Part shown: in pieces, positions 49,106 to 59,489 of the stretch
Layout of the letters: each line of letters begins with the position of its first letter
Position numbering within the stretch: the stretch's first letter is position 1
Assembly: GCA_945868845.1 (NCBI GenBank)
Contig: CAMBMS010000003.1
Span: 124,001-188,000 of the forward strand
Direction: 5' to 3'
Length of the DNA stretch: 64,000 bases
Source: Asaia bogorensis
GTDB lineage: Bacteria; Pseudomonadota; Alphaproteobacteria; Acetobacterales; Acetobacteraceae
Notes under the pieces: model-generated
Seen by the model: only the letters and a program-made list of their open reading frames with translations
Database searches by the model: none
What the model was told of the DNA's origin: nothing
Translations under genes and position numbers: made by a program

Positions 49106-52078
49106 TTACATCAGGGTGGGCATTGGGTCGTTAGCGTCGATACCAATTAGGCTCATTGGCATAGCCAACGAAGAGGCACCTGTCGAAATTGTATCCGAGT
49201 AGCTGTTGGTCAGGGCATTGGCGGCCGTAACGGTGCTGGAGGCCGATGCCACGGAGTCCATCACGTCGATGCCCCAGGTAGTGTTGTTGAGGCCCTCACC
49301 GAAGGTGAAGTGGTTCCCGACGGTGACCTTATTGGCGAGTGTTTGGCGGTCTGTAGCACTGCCTGTCGATGCTTTAGCGCCGTTGATAATGGCAAGCAGG
49401 AACAAGTCTTTGCTGACATTTCCGGTATCGATTTCACGTACCCAATAGTTCAGCCCTTCGGTATCGGGGGCGCGGCTTAGTACATTGTTGTAGACAGTTG
49501 TTACCAAGGCTCGGGTGAACATGGTGGAGGGATAGGCCGCCACGGCCTCTGGCTGTACAAAAAAGGACCGGGCAATTTCAGGCAGTATCATCCCGTCGTA
49601 GAGGCGTCCGCCCCAGTAGTTCAGGCCGATGGCGTCAGGGGCGCGATTGAAACTGGCTATATAAAGCTCAACCAGGCTGTCGCTTTGGGAAGAGGTCAAC
49701 GCGTCGGTCTTAAAGAACCAAGAAGTTTCAAAGGTAAGGTCAGAAAAACTTACGCTTTCGACGGTGTCAATTTCGTCTGTCCCAAAGCTAGATAAGTTTC
49801 CAACCACCAAAAGAAAACCTTCGTAAGTTCCGACAGAGAAGAAGGAAGATCGAGCCTGATAGATGGTCAGGTCGGTTCCGTCGCCTCCTATGAAAATATC
49901 GTTCCCACTCCCACCAATTAGCGTATCGTTACCTGCGCCGCCATCTAAAGTGTCGTCACCTGCGCCACCCTCAAGACTATTGCTGCCTCCGTTCCCGGTT
50001 AGACTATTGTTAAGAGTGTTGCCCGTTGCATGAATATTTTCGCCACCAAAAAGGGATATATTTTCGACATATTGTAGATTTGAGATACTGTAGCTGACGC
50101 TACTCCAGATTAGGTCTTCACCTTCATTCGACAATTCTACTGCCGTGTCATTCGAGGAGTCGAAGACATAGACGTCGTTTCCTGATCCGCCGATCATCTG
50201 GTCTGAGCCGCCTCGGCTATCTGAGTTCCAGTCGAAGGTATCGTTGCCAGAACCACCTATTAAAGTGTCATTACCATCGCCACCAAAAATACTGTCGTGC
50301 CCGGCTCCGCCCTCAATAGAATTACTTGCTAGTGAACCTGTTAAGCCGTCGTTGTACGAAGAGCCAACCAAATTTTCGAATGCACTGAGTGTATCGGTAC
50401 CACCGCCGCTCGTGTTCTGTGCTAATGAAGACGCTAAGCTGACAGTTACGTTGGTGGCCGCAGATGCATATGATGCAGAATCATTTCCTGCTCCGCCTAC
50501 TAGGGTATCATTACCAGCGCCACCAATGACAGTGTCATCACCTGAGCCACCAGAGAGTGAATCTCCCGCAGCAGAGCCCGTCAAGGTGGTGCCGGTCCCG
50601 GTATTAGTAACGCTGAAACCCTGGCTGGCTGAACCGGATACAGTCACCGTGGTAAGCGATAAGTCGACTGCTTTCCCACTGGTTGTTATGCGCACATTGC
50701 TGTAGGTGTTTGTCCCAGAGTTTAAGGTGCCCGTGCTCGCTTGCCAAGCTGAATGTATAGTGACGTCTGCAGAAGCGGCTTGACCAACAATTAAGGTATC
50801 TGAACCACCCTGTCCCAGATCAGTGACGGTATCGGTGCCTGTATCTACGCTGATTTGATCGACGCCTAAACCGCCAGTAAGAGAATCATTTCCTGATCCG
50901 CCAACAACCGTGTCATTACCCAATCCACCATCTAAAGTGTCGCTGCCCGAGCCTCCGCTTAGGCTATTATTGTTACTATCTCCAGTAATGCTATCGGAGT
51001 TCCGCGTTCCTATGACTTCTCTTACGTAGGTATTTGATGATATTTTTGTGTTGAAAATCGCAGATGAGGAGACTGAATATTGCCCTTCAGACCATATATT
51101 GATATTTATATTAGATGGGTCCTGGCTTGCTTGAATCCAGCGAAGACCTATGCTTGGAGCGTAGTGTACTGCCCCTTCGCGTAAATTTATAGACAACAAA
51201 TTGTTAGAATTTGTAAGAGCTGAGAAGTCCAAACGAATGTCACGATTTGCATCGTAAAGATAGAAGGGGGCTTTTATATTAACAGTGGCAGAGGTTGAAT
51301 CATATTGAAACGGAAGCGCTTCCGAAAAATTGATGTCAAAAATTTGGCTTGAGACAGTGCGACTGGGCCCATAAAGTGCCAATAAAGTACCAACATCAAT
51401 CTCCATAAAAGACTGCGCATAATTAGCTAATTCACTGGAAGATTGTCTGAAAGAAAAATCATTATATGACATTATGGATGCATAAAAAGTATCGTAAGAT
51501 GTCGTCAGCGTTGGGCTACCTTGATGCGGGTGCTTTAATCCCAAGCCGTGCCCTAGCTCGTGAAGTAAAACATAAAACGCATAAGATCCAGCATCGGATA
51601 GATCTCCCACATAGGTATCATCTACGATGACTTTACCCAACCCATTGTAGGGATAATAAGCGTAACCACCGATATTGGTGTTTTCGTAACCAAACTTTAA
51701 ATTCTCTGCTGCACTGGTTGTGTAGGTGAAGATTAGGTCGACAATCGAGGAAAGATAGTTGAAGACTGACGCGAGTTGGCTGATGTCTGCTGCGGAGAAG
51801 GCTGTAAAGCGGTGCATTTCACCAGGCTCTGTATTCGAGCCAGAACTTATAGAAGATGTGGGGGCCGACCAGGTGAGCGTACGTGTCCACCACTGCCAAC
51901 CAGATTCGAGAGTATCTGAGTATAGATCAGCAAGACGCTCGCGTTCGGTTCGATCGCTGCTGAGCCAAGTGCCGCCCACAGCGACATTAAAGGATGAACT
52001 GGCCGCTTGCGAAGATACACTGCCCGCATCAGCGCAGACAAAACTGGGTTCTCTTGGGAGTGCACACGCAAAACACAT
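49106..52078 (-). CDS. Large secreted RTX metalloprotease with C-terminal DUF4214 domain
   Basis: 990 residues. The N-terminus MCFACALPREPSFVC has the MCxxC start seen in several alphaproteobacterial RTX proteins. A serralysin-like peptidase follows, with the zinc motif HELGHGLGLKH at about 173-183 (HExxHxxGxxH) and the Met-turn Ser-Ile-Met-Ser-Tyr. From about 360 to 690 come calcium-binding nonapeptides such as GGSGNDTLDGG in three or more blocks. Residues about 745-870 show two DUF4214 units (ELYIASFNRAPDAIGLNYWGG; NNVLSRAPDTEGLNYWVREI). These proteins are normally secreted by type I machinery, which is not in this window. Composition is clearly lower in GC and richer in Ser/Asn/Thr than neighbours. 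Confidence 0.92.
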   Translation of the reverse strand: MCFACALPREPSFVCADAGSVSSQAASSSFNVAVGGTWLSSDRTERERLADLYSDTLESGWQWWTRTLTWSAPTSSISSGSNTEPGEMHRFTAFSAADISQLASVFNYLSSIVDLIFTYTTSAAENLKFGYENTNIGGYAYYPYNGLGKVIVDDTYVGDLSDAGSYAFYVLLHELGHGLGLKHPHQGSPTLTTSYDTFYASIMSYNDFSFRQSSSELANYAQSFMEIDVGTLLALYGPSRTVSSQIFDINFSEALPFQYDSTSATVNIKAPFYLYDANRDIRLDFSALTNSNNLLSINLREGAVHYAPSIGLRWIQASQDPSNININIWSEGQYSVSSSAIFNTKISSNTYVREVIGTRNSDSITGDSNNNSLSGGSGSDTLDGGLGNDTVVGGSGNDSLTGGLGVDQISVDTGTDTVTDLGQGGSDTLIVGQAASADVTIHSAWQASTGTLNSGTNTYSNVRITTSGKAVDLSLTTVTVSGSASQGFSVTNTGTGTTLTGSAAGDSLSGGSGDDTVIGGAGNDTLVGGAGNDSASYASAATNVTVSLASSLAQNTSGGGTDTLSAFENLVGSSYNDGLTGSLASNSIEGGAGHDSIFGGDGNDTLIGGSGNDTFDWNSDSRGGSDQMIGGSGNDVYVFDSSNDTAVELSNEGEDLIWSSVSYSISNLQYVENISLFGGENIHATGNTLNNSLTGNGGSNSLEGGAGDDTLDGGAGNDTLIGGSGNDIFIGGDGTDLTIYQARSSFFSVGTYEGFLLVVGNLSSFGTDEIDTVESVSFSDLTFETSWFFKTDALTSSQSDSLVELYIASFNRAPDAIGLNYWGGRLYDGMILPEIARSFFVQPEAVAAYPSTMFTRALVTTVYNNVLSRAPDTEGLNYWVREIDTGNVSKDLFLLAIINGAKASTGSATDRQTLANKVTVGNHFTFGEGLNNTTWGIDVMDSVASASSTVTAANALTNSYSDTISTGASSLAMPMSLIGIDANDPMPTLM

Positions 52079-52332
52079 TCAAAGGTCCTTAAGGCTGCGA
52101 CGGGCTTATGACTTTAACTGATATTTCCGATATGCCCGGCTCATCCGGACATCTGGAGTGAACGATAACGGCAGTTCCCGTTGGCCATCAATACCTCCGG
52201 GCCAGTGATCACGCTGTTCGCCACGTAACCGGCGATGTAGTCCCCGTTTCGACGTGAATCCGGTGCCCTTGGCCGACATCAGGACACACCCCACCTGTCG
52301 GTGGCTCGCCTGGCTGGTCGGGGTATCATCCC

Positions 52333-52765
52333 TCAACATCGTGGTAGCGGCGACGGACACAACACCGCGATAACGTCGAGTATCTTCTGGAACAGACCGC
52401 GCGAGACCATCACCTCGGCCATCTGAAACGTGATTGAGCGACCGTGGTGGACGATCTTCGCGCCGATCTTGACTAACCTGTCCCGCAAGGTGGTCATCGA
52501 CCAATGGCTAACCGATTCGGGCAAGGTCAAGGTGCGTAGGAAGTTAGCGAAGTTGTAGGCAAGGGCGTGCAGTTGCAGTGGCACGGCATTGGCGACGGAC
52601 CGGCGACAGGACAGGCGCGTCTTAATGATTGCGTTCTTGCCTTCTTTGATGTGCTGCTCGCAGGCCTCGCTGATTGTAGAACAGCTTCAGCCGCTCCGCC
52701 GGTCGGCCCATGTTGGTCACAATGAACCCGACGCGCGGATAGCACTCGCCAGGATGCACCAGTGG
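52333..52765 (-). pseudogene. IS1380-family transposase C-terminal remnant
   Basis: On the minus strand RVGFIVTNMGRPAERLKLFY is followed, after a one-base shift, by HIKEGKNAI and LQLHALAYNFANFLRTLTLP, then TTLRDRLVKIGAKIVHHGR and MAEVMVSRGLFQKIL. This is the end of IS1380-type transposases. The N-terminal two thirds and both terminal repeats are missing. The flanks (52080-52330 and 52766-52957) hold no recognisable gene. It borders the RTX gene on the other side from the IS3 remnant. Confidence 0.75.
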
Positions 52766-52957
52766 TAGCTGAGTCAATCTAGCTACCAGATCGCTAACAA
52801 ATTTTCGTACATGCCGTCAAACCCCGCAAAGCATTGCACCTAAAATAATTGATTTATCAGTAAGATATAGAACGCCTGCAAAGGCACGCATACTCGAACA
52901 AGTCCTAGGCACTCCCCAGCCCAGGCAAACATCGCCTCAGGCTGCATCAGCCGCTCT

Positions 52958-54205
52958 TTATCTCATATTCCCTCGTGCCCCGGCTGGCCATAAATCACGC
53001 CACCAATAAACCCCGATCGCCAAAGTCAGAAAAATCCCCCCCACGCAATACAGGATTGCCGTGTTCAAGAACCCGATCGATCCGATCAGTACCCCCGCCC
53101 CTAGCAAACCGACCGGCATGCCGTAGATCGCCAGCATCCGTACCCCCATTACGCGGCCACGAAACCGGTCTCCCGCCACGTTCAGCAGCATGATCGCCAT
53201 TAACACCATACTCAGGCTCTGGAAAAATCCCGCCGCCACCAGAATGATGCGCCCAGTCATCGGATCTGGCATATGCACGAACACCAACAGTAGCGCATGC
53301 CACACCACTGCCGTGATAATCATCGTCTGCGCCGGGCGTAAATATCGTCCAAACATACTTACTGTTAATGAACCTAATAACGCCCCAAATGCGAAACTCG
53401 CCATCAGCGTTCCCAGACCGGTTTGCCCAATGTTAAAAATGTCTTTCGCCACATAGGCCAGTAGCCCGGATGTAATGGGAAACGCCGTCATATTTACCAA
53501 ATAAGCCAGCCACATTGCCGCAAGCAAGCACGGGGTTTTCCACACGAATGCAATGCCATCCTGCAATTCCCTCCACGTCGATACCCTTAACGCCACTTGC
53601 GTATGTAGCCGCGGCGGTGCCACGGTTCCCGCCTTAATCGTCAACAATAATCCCACGACATAGAAAGATGCAATCACCACATAGGTCGACGCCATTCCTA
53701 ACGCCGCCACCAGAGCCGCACCCGCCAGTGCTCCGCCAATGCGCGCCGAATCCGATGTGGTCCGCGAGACCCCCACCCCCGACGTTAACTTGTCTGGCGG
53801 CATGCTTTCCGCCAACAACGCATTGCGAATACCCAGATCTGACGGCCTGATAAGGCCCGTCAGGATTGCCACGATAAATACATGCACCGGGCGCAGCACA
53901 CCAGAGGCGGACAATAGCAACATTGTCGTCCCCAATGCCGCATACATCGCACGCATCGTTGCTAGCACGCGCCGCTGGCCGAACCGATCCCCCGCGGTGC
54001 CGATGATCGGCGCCAACAAGGTCCCACCGTACTGCAAAGCGCCGAATACTGTCAGTAACAGAACCGATCCCGTTTCAACCAACACATACCAGTTGAGAAT
54101 AAGGATCTCCATCTCGATCCCAAAAGATGTCAGTAGATCAGCTGGGTATTGGAAACGGAACGCACGCACGGAAAATGGCGCCAGCATCCCAACGCGTGCT
54201 TTCAT
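52958..54205 (-). CDS. MFS transporter
   Basis: 415 residues, 12 predicted helices. The first is in SFGIEMEILILNWYVLVETGSVLLL, then the loop motif LAPIIGTAGDRFGQRRVLATMRA (MFS A motif GDRFGQRR), RTTSDSARIGGALAGAALVAALGMAS and a symmetrical second half. Resembles the EntS/TetV-like group of drug or siderophore exporters. It starts six bases after the parC stop on the same strand, so parC-MFS may be cotranscribed, with an AAGTAACG leader. Confidence 0.88.
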   Translation of the reverse strand: MKARVGMLAPFSVRAFRFQYPADLLTSFGIEMEILILNWYVLVETGSVLLLTVFGALQYGGTLLAPIIGTAGDRFGQRRVLATMRAMYAALGTTMLLLSASGVLRPVHVFIVAILTGLIRPSDLGIRNALLAESMPPDKLTSGVGVSRTTSDSARIGGALAGAALVAALGMASTYVVIASFYVVGLLLTIKAGTVAPPRLHTQVALRVSTWRELQDGIAFVWKTPCLLAAMWLAYLVNMTAFPITSGLLAYVAKDIFNIGQTGLGTLMASFAFGALLGSLTVSMFGRYLRPAQTMIITAVVWHALLLVFVHMPDPMTGRIILVAAGFFQSLSMVLMAIMLLNVAGDRFRGRVMGVRMLAIYGMPVGLLGAGVLIGSIGFLNTAILYCVGGIFLTLAIGVYWWRDLWPAGARGNMR

Positions 54206-54211
54206 CGTTAC

Positions 54212-56428
54212 TTAGCCAAACTTACCTGAGCGTGGAAATCCATTTGGCGGCAACCGCCCCACCTGCCCGCGTTCACCGATCCAATCGCGCACATTGAATT
54301 CGGTACGTATCTTCTCCCCCAACCGCCAGGTCAATCCCTCAGCCAGGGTGAATGCCTTCGCATCCGCTATCCCACCCGAAGAGTATTTTTGCAGAAACAC
54401 GCCCCCGCCACGTACCATTTCCGGAACTTGCGCCAAGGGAAAAATCAGCATCTTCCGGTTTTCTCCCACAACCGCCGCGTAATCGCCATCCGCTTTTACG
54501 CACAACGCCGCTTCCTCGCCCGGCTTCAGGTTTAACACCTGCTTGCCGGTACGCTTCTCCGCTGTCAGTTCTGCCCCCGGCACTAGGAAACCGCGTCCAT
54601 TCAGCGAAATCACCAGATATTTCTGCCCGCTCTCGGGTAGGAACAAGGCGCAGACATCATCCTCGTTAGCCATGTCCACCATCAGCCGCACCGGCTGCCC
54701 ATCCCCACGCCCGCGGGGCAGGTCGACGGCCTTCAACGTGTAGGCCCGCCCGTTGGTGCCGAACAAACACAGCCGGTCCGTCGTCTCGCAAGGCAATAAA
54801 AACCGAGCCCGGTCGCCTTCCTTGAATTTCAACTCGCTCGCGTTGGCCAGATGCCCCTTTACCGCGCGGATCCAGCCTTTTTCGGACAGGATAACTGTGA
54901 TCGGCTCACGCTCCACGAACGCATCCATCGCTACGCCCACCACCACCGGCGCCGTCCCCAATTCCGTTCGCCGCTTGCCCAGCACGCCATCGCCAAATTT
55001 CTTCTTAGTTTCGGCGATCTCGGCGGAGATCTTCGTCCAGCGCTGCTTCTCACTGGTCAGTAACCCCTGCAATCCCTTGCGTTCGGCGCTTAATGCAACA
55101 TGCTCCTTACGAATTTCCATCTCTTCCAGACGCCGCAGGCTGCGTAGGCGCATATTCAGGATCGCCTCCACCTGCACATCGCTCAGGATGAACCGAGCGA
55201 TCAACGCCTCCTTCGGCTCGTCCTCCTCGCGAATGATCCGGACCACCTCATCTAGATTTAAATAAACGGACAGATATCCGCCTAGCACCTCCAACCGCCG
55301 CTCGATTGCGGCCAGCCGATGACCGGACCGACGCACCAGCACCTCATGGCGATGATCCAACCAGGCGCGCAACACTGCGCGTAACCCCAACACGCCCGGC
55401 GTGCGCGTCGCATCCAGCACGTTCATGTTCAACGGAAACCGCGATTCCAAAGCCGTCCTGCGGAACAGCGTCTCCATCAGGACATCCGGCTCCACCAGCT
55501 TCGTCTTTGGCTCGATCACCAGCCGAATGTCATCGGAACTTTCATCGCGAATATCGCCAACTAGGAGGAGTTTCTTCTCCTCCATCAACTGCGCGATCTG
55601 CTCGATCAATCGTGCCTTCTGCACCTGGTACGGAATTTCCGTCACCACCACCGTCCAGGTGCCGTTCCGACCTTTTTCCACCGCCCATTTCGCGCGCACG
55701 CGAAACCCACCGCGCCCGGTCTCGTACGCCTGCTCCAAAGCCGCGGCATCCTCCACCAGTACGCCACCCGTGGGAAAATCCGGCCCCGGCATATGCGTCA
55801 TCAATTCCGCGGTGAAAGCATGCGGATGCGCGATCAGGTGCAAAGCGGCGGCGCATACCTCCCCAGCATTATGCGGCGGAATGGACGTCGCCATTCCCAC
55901 CGCGATCCCTGCTGCGCCATTTGCTAATAAATTTGGAAACGCGCCAGGTAACACCACCGGCTCGCTTTCCTCACCATCGTAAGTGGGGCGGAAACCGACC
56001 GCGTCCTCATCGATACCGGCCAGCATCGCCTTCGCCACTTCCGTCAGTCGCGCTTCGGTGTAACGCATGGCGGCGGCGTTATCACCGTCGATATTGCCGA
56101 AATTTCCCTGCCCTTCCACCAGCGGATAGCGCGAGGAAAACTCCTGCGCCAAGCGTACGAGCGCATCGTAGATCGAAGCGTCGCCATGCGGGTGGTATTT
56201 TCCCATGACATCGCCCACCACGCGGGCACATTTCTTAAACCCTGCATTCGGGTCCAGCTTCAACTGGTGCATTGCGTAGATGAGACGCCGGTGCACCGGC
56301 TTCAACCCGTCGCGCGCATCGGGCAAGGAGCGCGACATGATGGTCGACAGCGCGTAAGCTAGATAGCGCTCGCTCAGGGCCTCCGACAAATTCGTATGCT
56401 CGATTTTTCCGACCACATCATCCGGCAT
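54212..56428 (-). CDS. parC: DNA topoisomerase IV subunit A
   Basis: 738-residue subunit that breaks and reseals DNA during chromosome decatenation. N-terminal domain with [22 protein letters not shown] (the quinolone-determining region nearby), catalytic Tyr123 in [30 protein letters not shown], the tower and coiled-coil, and C-terminal beta-pinwheel repeats ([29 protein letters not shown]). The length and the lack of the GyrA-box (QRRGGKG) favour ParC over GyrA. Starts 11 bases inside the recO end. ParE is not in the window. Confidence 0.95.
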   Translation of the reverse strand: MPDDVVGKIEHTNLSEALSERYLAYALSTIMSRSLPDARDGLKPVHRRLIYAMHQLKLDPNAGFKKCARVVGDVMGKYHPHGDASIYDALVRLAQEFSSRYPLVEGQGNFGNIDGDNAAAMRYTEARLTEVAKAMLAGIDEDAVGFRPTYDGEESEPVVLPGAFPNLLANGAAGIAVGMATSIPPHNAGEVCAAALHLIAHPHAFTAELMTHMPGPDFPTGGVLVEDAAALEQAYETGRGGFRVRAKWAVEKGRNGTWTVVVTEIPYQVQKARLIEQIAQLMEEKKLLLVGDIRDESSDDIRLVIEPKTKLVEPDVLMETLFRRTALESRFPLNMNVLDATRTPGVLGLRAVLRAWLDHRHEVLVRRSGHRLAAIERRLEVLGGYLSVYLNLDEVVRIIREEDEPKEALIARFILSDVQVEAILNMRLRSLRRLEEMEIRKEHVALSAERKGLQGLLTSEKQRWTKISAEIAETKKKFGDGVLGKRRTELGTAPVVVGVAMDAFVEREPITVILSEKGWIRAVKGHLANASELKFKEGDRARFLLPCETTDRLCLFGTNGRAYTLKAVDLPRGRGDGQPVRLMVDMANEDDVCALFLPESGQKYLVISLNGRGFLVPGAELTAEKRTGKQVLNLKPGEEAALCVKADGDYAAVVGENRKMLIFPLAQVPEMVRGGGVFLQKYSSGGIADAKAFTLAEGLTWRLGEKIRTEFNVRDWIGERGQVGRLPPNGFPRSGKFG

Positions 56429-57182
56429 CGTTTGTTCTCATTGCCCCTGATCCCCGCTCGTCCAACAGTCCCACCACCCGTTCGTAAAGCATCCGCCGCG
56501 CCGCCGGCAAAGGTCGGTGATGGTGCCCAAACGCATCGCGCGACAAAAAATGCCCGGTCAACGCCAATCCATCGCGCCAATCGGCGATTTCCGCGATATT
56601 CCCACCTACCAGAAATCCGGGCAGTTTCAGCAGCCGTCCCGCGAAATCACCCGCCCCTTCCGCCGTGACGGCCCGCCCGCTACGCGGTGAGACAAATACC
56701 AATCCGGAGGTGGCCGCGGTTACCGCGCAGGACGAAAAATCCAGTCCGTAACCTAGATCGGTCAGCAACTGCGTCTCCCAGCGTACATAATCAGCTAATA
56801 TTTCCGCGCCACGCGGAAGTCGCGCCAACAGATATAGCAAGCCATCAAACACGCGCGGATGCGGCTCGCGCTCCGCCAGAGCACCTTCCGCCACCGAACA
56901 GGCCGACGAAAGTATCGCAAGCGCTAGCGGATCATCCATCGCCAGCGCCGCTGCGGGATGCACCATCTCGGCCCTGAAATTTCCCAGCTGCTCCGCCAAC
57001 CGCGCCACCCAGCGTACCTGCACCAGGTTGCCCGGCTGCCACAAGGCCGCGCCCGCCCGCCCCGCGCCACCGCGTGCCAGCCCCCGATGCACCCCATGCA
57101 TCTCTGTCATCACCGTGGCGATCGCATCGGCCTCGCCATGCTGGCGCGCACTCAGCACGATGCAAGGCGCCTCCCATTCCAT
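56418..57182 (-). CDS. recO: DNA repair protein RecO
   Basis: 254 residues from ATG 57182 (AGGAGAGCCGGGG upstream). The N-terminal OB domain starts [39 protein letters not shown], typical of RecO, followed by the helical domain with [36 protein letters not shown]. It loads RecA with RecR in the RecFOR pathway. The zinc-finger cysteines of some RecO are not visible. An earlier start at 57335 would add 51 non-conserved residues. RecO and parC overlap by 11 bases, supporting coupled expression. Confidence 0.93.
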   Translation of the reverse strand: MEWEAPCIVLSARQHGEADAIATVMTEMHGVHRGLARGGAGRAGAALWQPGNLVQVRWVARLAEQLGNFRAEMVHPAAALAMDDPLALAILSSACSVAEGALAEREPHPRVFDGLLYLLARLPRGAEILADYVRWETQLLTDLGYGLDFSSCAVTAATSGLVFVSPRSGRAVTAEGAGDFAGRLLKLPGFLVGGNIAEIADWRDGLALTGHFLSRDAFGHHHRPLPAARRMLYERVVGLLDERGSGAMRTNDAG

Positions 57183-57228
57183 CCCCGGCTCTCCTGGCCC
57201 GACTCCGACCGCAGGGTAGCGTCCCACC

Positions 57229-58200
57229 ATGCAAGCCACCACACACCGCCGCAGTCTGCCACACCGTCCCCATCGCGGCGCCATCTTGACCCTGCTCGCG
57301 ATGCTCGGTTTCGCCGCCATGGATGCCATGAGCAAACTGCTGGTACGCGATTACCCAATCACGCAAAGCCTCTGGATACGCTACGCGGTCTTTACGCTAT
57401 TCGCCCTGGCCATCGCCCGGAGGTACGGTGTCGGCCGCGCGCTGGGCAGCAACCGCCCCGCCCTGCAGGCCGGCCGCGCCCTGCTTGGATTACTGGAAAA
57501 CGCTGTCTTCGTACTGGCCTTCTTTTACCTACCATTGGCAGATACGCACGCCGTAGCTGCAACCTCCCCCTTGCTGGTTATCGCACTGGCTGTACCCCTC
57601 CTGGGCGAGCGCGCCGGACTGAACCGTTGGCTCGCCGTCGCGTCAGGTTTTGCCGGCGTGCTAATAATCCTCCGCCCGGGCATCCACGCTTTGAGCTGGC
57701 CCCACATGCTTCCTCTGCTCGGCGCCCTGCTCTGGGCACTTTACCAGGTTCTTACCCGCCTCACCGCGCGCAGCGACCCCCCCGAGACTACCCTGCTCTG
57801 GACGGCACTTTGTGGCTTCCTGGGCACCAGCCTACTCGTTCCCTGGCAATGGCACGCGCCAGACCCGACAGGCTGGCTCCTTCTCGCCGGCGCTGCCACG
57901 CTCGGTACCTTGTCGCATGTCGCGATGATTCGTGCGCTAGATTTCGCCCCAGCAGGCGCGGTGCAGCCCTATAGCTACTCCCTACTGGTCTGGGCCGCCC
58001 TACTCGGCGCCCTCGTGTTCGGAGATCTGCCTGACCCCTGGACCATCGCGGGTGCCGCCATCGTCGTGCTCAGCGGCCTATATAGTTGGTACCAGGACCG
58101 CGCGAGTGCATCGCCATTACCGCTCAGCCCGCGTGCTTCTCTACCGAGCCCTGACGCAACCACGGCGTCATCGCCGCCAACAGAAAGAACACACTCGTAA
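57229..58200 (+). CDS. EamA/DMT-family transporter
   Basis: 323 residues with ten hydrophobic segments in two EamA halves: ILTLLAMLGFAAMDAMSKLLVRDYPITQSLWIRYAVFTLFALAI and LVIALAVPLLGERAGLNRWLAVASGFAGVLIILRPG in the first, and MLPLLGALLWALYQVLTRL to WTIAGAAIVVLSGLYSWYQDR in the second. Substrate is unknown (often metabolite or amino-acid efflux). Divergent from recO. Its last 77 bases overlap the convergent small membrane gene. Confidence 0.87.
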   Translation: MQATTHRRSLPHRPHRGAILTLLAMLGFAAMDAMSKLLVRDYPITQSLWIRYAVFTLFALAIARRYGVGRALGSNRPALQAGRALLGLLENAVFVLAFFYLPLADTHAVAATSPLLVIALAVPLLGERAGLNRWLAVASGFAGVLIILRPGIHALSWPHMLPLLGALLWALYQVLTRLTARSDPPETTLLWTALCGFLGTSLLVPWQWHAPDPTGWLLLAGAATLGTLSHVAMIRALDFAPAGAVQPYSYSLLVWAALLGALVFGDLPDPWTIAGAAIVVLSGLYSWYQDRASASPLPLSPRASLPSPDATTASSPPTERTHS

Positions 58201-58366
58201 CGCCCAGAATCGCCCCAATACGCAGCAACAGCACCCCCGCCTGGACCGCGTTCGCCAGCCCCGGGATCAACCAAGCCAACCATACCCCAGTCAACAGGCT
58301 GATGCCCCAACAGGCCAATGTCGCGATCAGCATCGCAGTGCTCAAAGATGGGCGCTTTTTCTTCAA
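58124..58366 (-). CDS. Small three-helix membrane protein, unknown
   Basis: 80 residues: MKKKRPSLSTAMLIATLACWGISLLTGVWLAWLIPGLANAVQAGVLLLRIGAILGVTSVFFLLAAMTPWLRQGS. Basic N-terminus, two to three hydrophobic segments and a short tail. It overlaps the DMT gene's 3' end and precedes... lies downstream of msrP by 42 bases on the same strand, so it may be in that operon. It is not MsrQ, which is larger with six helices and conserved heme-binding histidines. Function unknown. Confidence 0.5.
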   Translation of the reverse strand: MKKKRPSLSTAMLIATLACWGISLLTGVWLAWLIPGLANAVQAGVLLLRIGAILGVTSVFFLLAAMTPWLRQGSVEKHAG

Positions 58367-58408
58367 TTAGACCTGTATGGATCGCTGCCCCGCCAAAGGA
58401 CACGGGCA

Positions 58409-59341
58409 CTATATAAACAGGCGCTCCTTCGCCAATCCCGAGTACAACCCCGCCACAAATTCGCCGTATCCGTTGTAAATCCGTGTCGGCACCCGTTCAT
58501 CGCTACCCAACAAGCGCTCGCTTGCCTGGCTCCAACGCGGGTGCGGCACCTCCGGATTCACATTCGCCCAGAAACCATATTCCTGGCCCTGAATCGTCTC
58601 CCAAAACGTCCTCGGGCGCTCAGCAGTGAAGCTTATCCGAACGATCGACTTCGCCCCCTTGAAGCCGTATTTCCACGGTACCACCAGACGGATAGGACCA
58701 CCGTTCTGCGGCGGCATCGGCTTGCCGTACAGGCCGGTAGCCAGGAATGCTAGGTCGTTCGCCGCCTCCTCTATCGTCACCCCTTCTGTATAGGGCCAGG
58801 GATACCAATCCTGCTTCAGCCCCGGCATCGACTTATCCGTCGCCGTGGTGAAAACGACGTATTTCGCCGCCACCAGGGGTTCCGCTAGTTTTACTAACTG
58901 AGCCAGCGGGAACCCCACCCAGGGCACAGTCATCGCCCAAGCCTCGACACAGCGATGCCGGTATATGCGCTCTTCCAGTGAAACCGCTTTCACAAGCGCG
59001 TCAAAATCAATCTCTCGCGGCCCTTTGATCAACCCATCCAGCTTGATCTTCCAAGGCTGCATTGGCAACGCCCGCGCGGCGCGCCAGATATTCTTTGATG
59101 CACCGAACTCATAATAATTATTGAACGTTGTCGCCTCTTTTTCTTCCGTCATCTGACGCCCGGCCTCGTAGACCGAGCTCCGTGTCACCACGTTGGCCTC
59201 GGCCCACGCGGTATGAACCAGGCCAGGCGCGAGAATACTCGCCGCCCCCGCCCCCAGTAGGGTGCGCCGATTCAGCGCAACTGATTCGGGCGTCACCTGG
59301 CTCGCGGGAAGTTCCCAGCCCTTGCGGTGAATGATATTCAT
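58409..59341 (-). CDS. msrP: Protein-methionine-sulfoxide reductase catalytic subunit MsrP
   Basis: 310 residues from ATG 59341 (GGAGGCACGGACC upstream). A Tat signal [13 protein letters not shown] (R-R) at 24-36 targets it to the periplasm. The molybdopterin-binding Cys131 is in [20 protein letters not shown], followed by [28 protein letters not shown], both characteristic of the YedY/MsrP family. It reduces oxidised methionines in periplasmic proteins, receiving electrons from the quinone pool through MsrQ. No msrQ gene is adjacent; the neighbour is an 80-residue membrane protein of another kind. Confidence 0.93.
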   Translation of the reverse strand: MNIIHRKGWELPASQVTPESVALNRRTLLGAGAASILAPGLVHTAWAEANVVTRSSVYEAGRQMTEEKEATTFNNYYEFGASKNIWRAARALPMQPWKIKLDGLIKGPREIDFDALVKAVSLEERIYRHRCVEAWAMTVPWVGFPLAQLVKLAEPLVAAKYVVFTTATDKSMPGLKQDWYPWPYTEGVTIEEAANDLAFLATGLYGKPMPPQNGGPIRLVVPWKYGFKGAKSIVRISFTAERPRTFWETIQGQEYGFWANVNPEVPHPRWSQASERLLGSDERVPTRIYNGYGEFVAGLYSGLAKERLFI

Positions 59342-59489
59342 GGTCCGTGCCTCCGATTTGCGGCCCTGGCGCGACAAGCAGTGCCGTGTTTGTGATCTAT
59401 CGCCTTCACTCTGTCGACCTGATAGACGCGAGACTGTTACAGCCTATTCCCCGATATCGCATCGCCACCGGGCAGCCATGGAGCCGAAT

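Noticed and set aside
49870-51000. Repeated DNA units resembling a CRISPR-like or tandem array
   Set aside because: They encode the RTX nonapeptides on the minus strand; spacing and sequence vary, and there is no direct repeat-spacer pattern.
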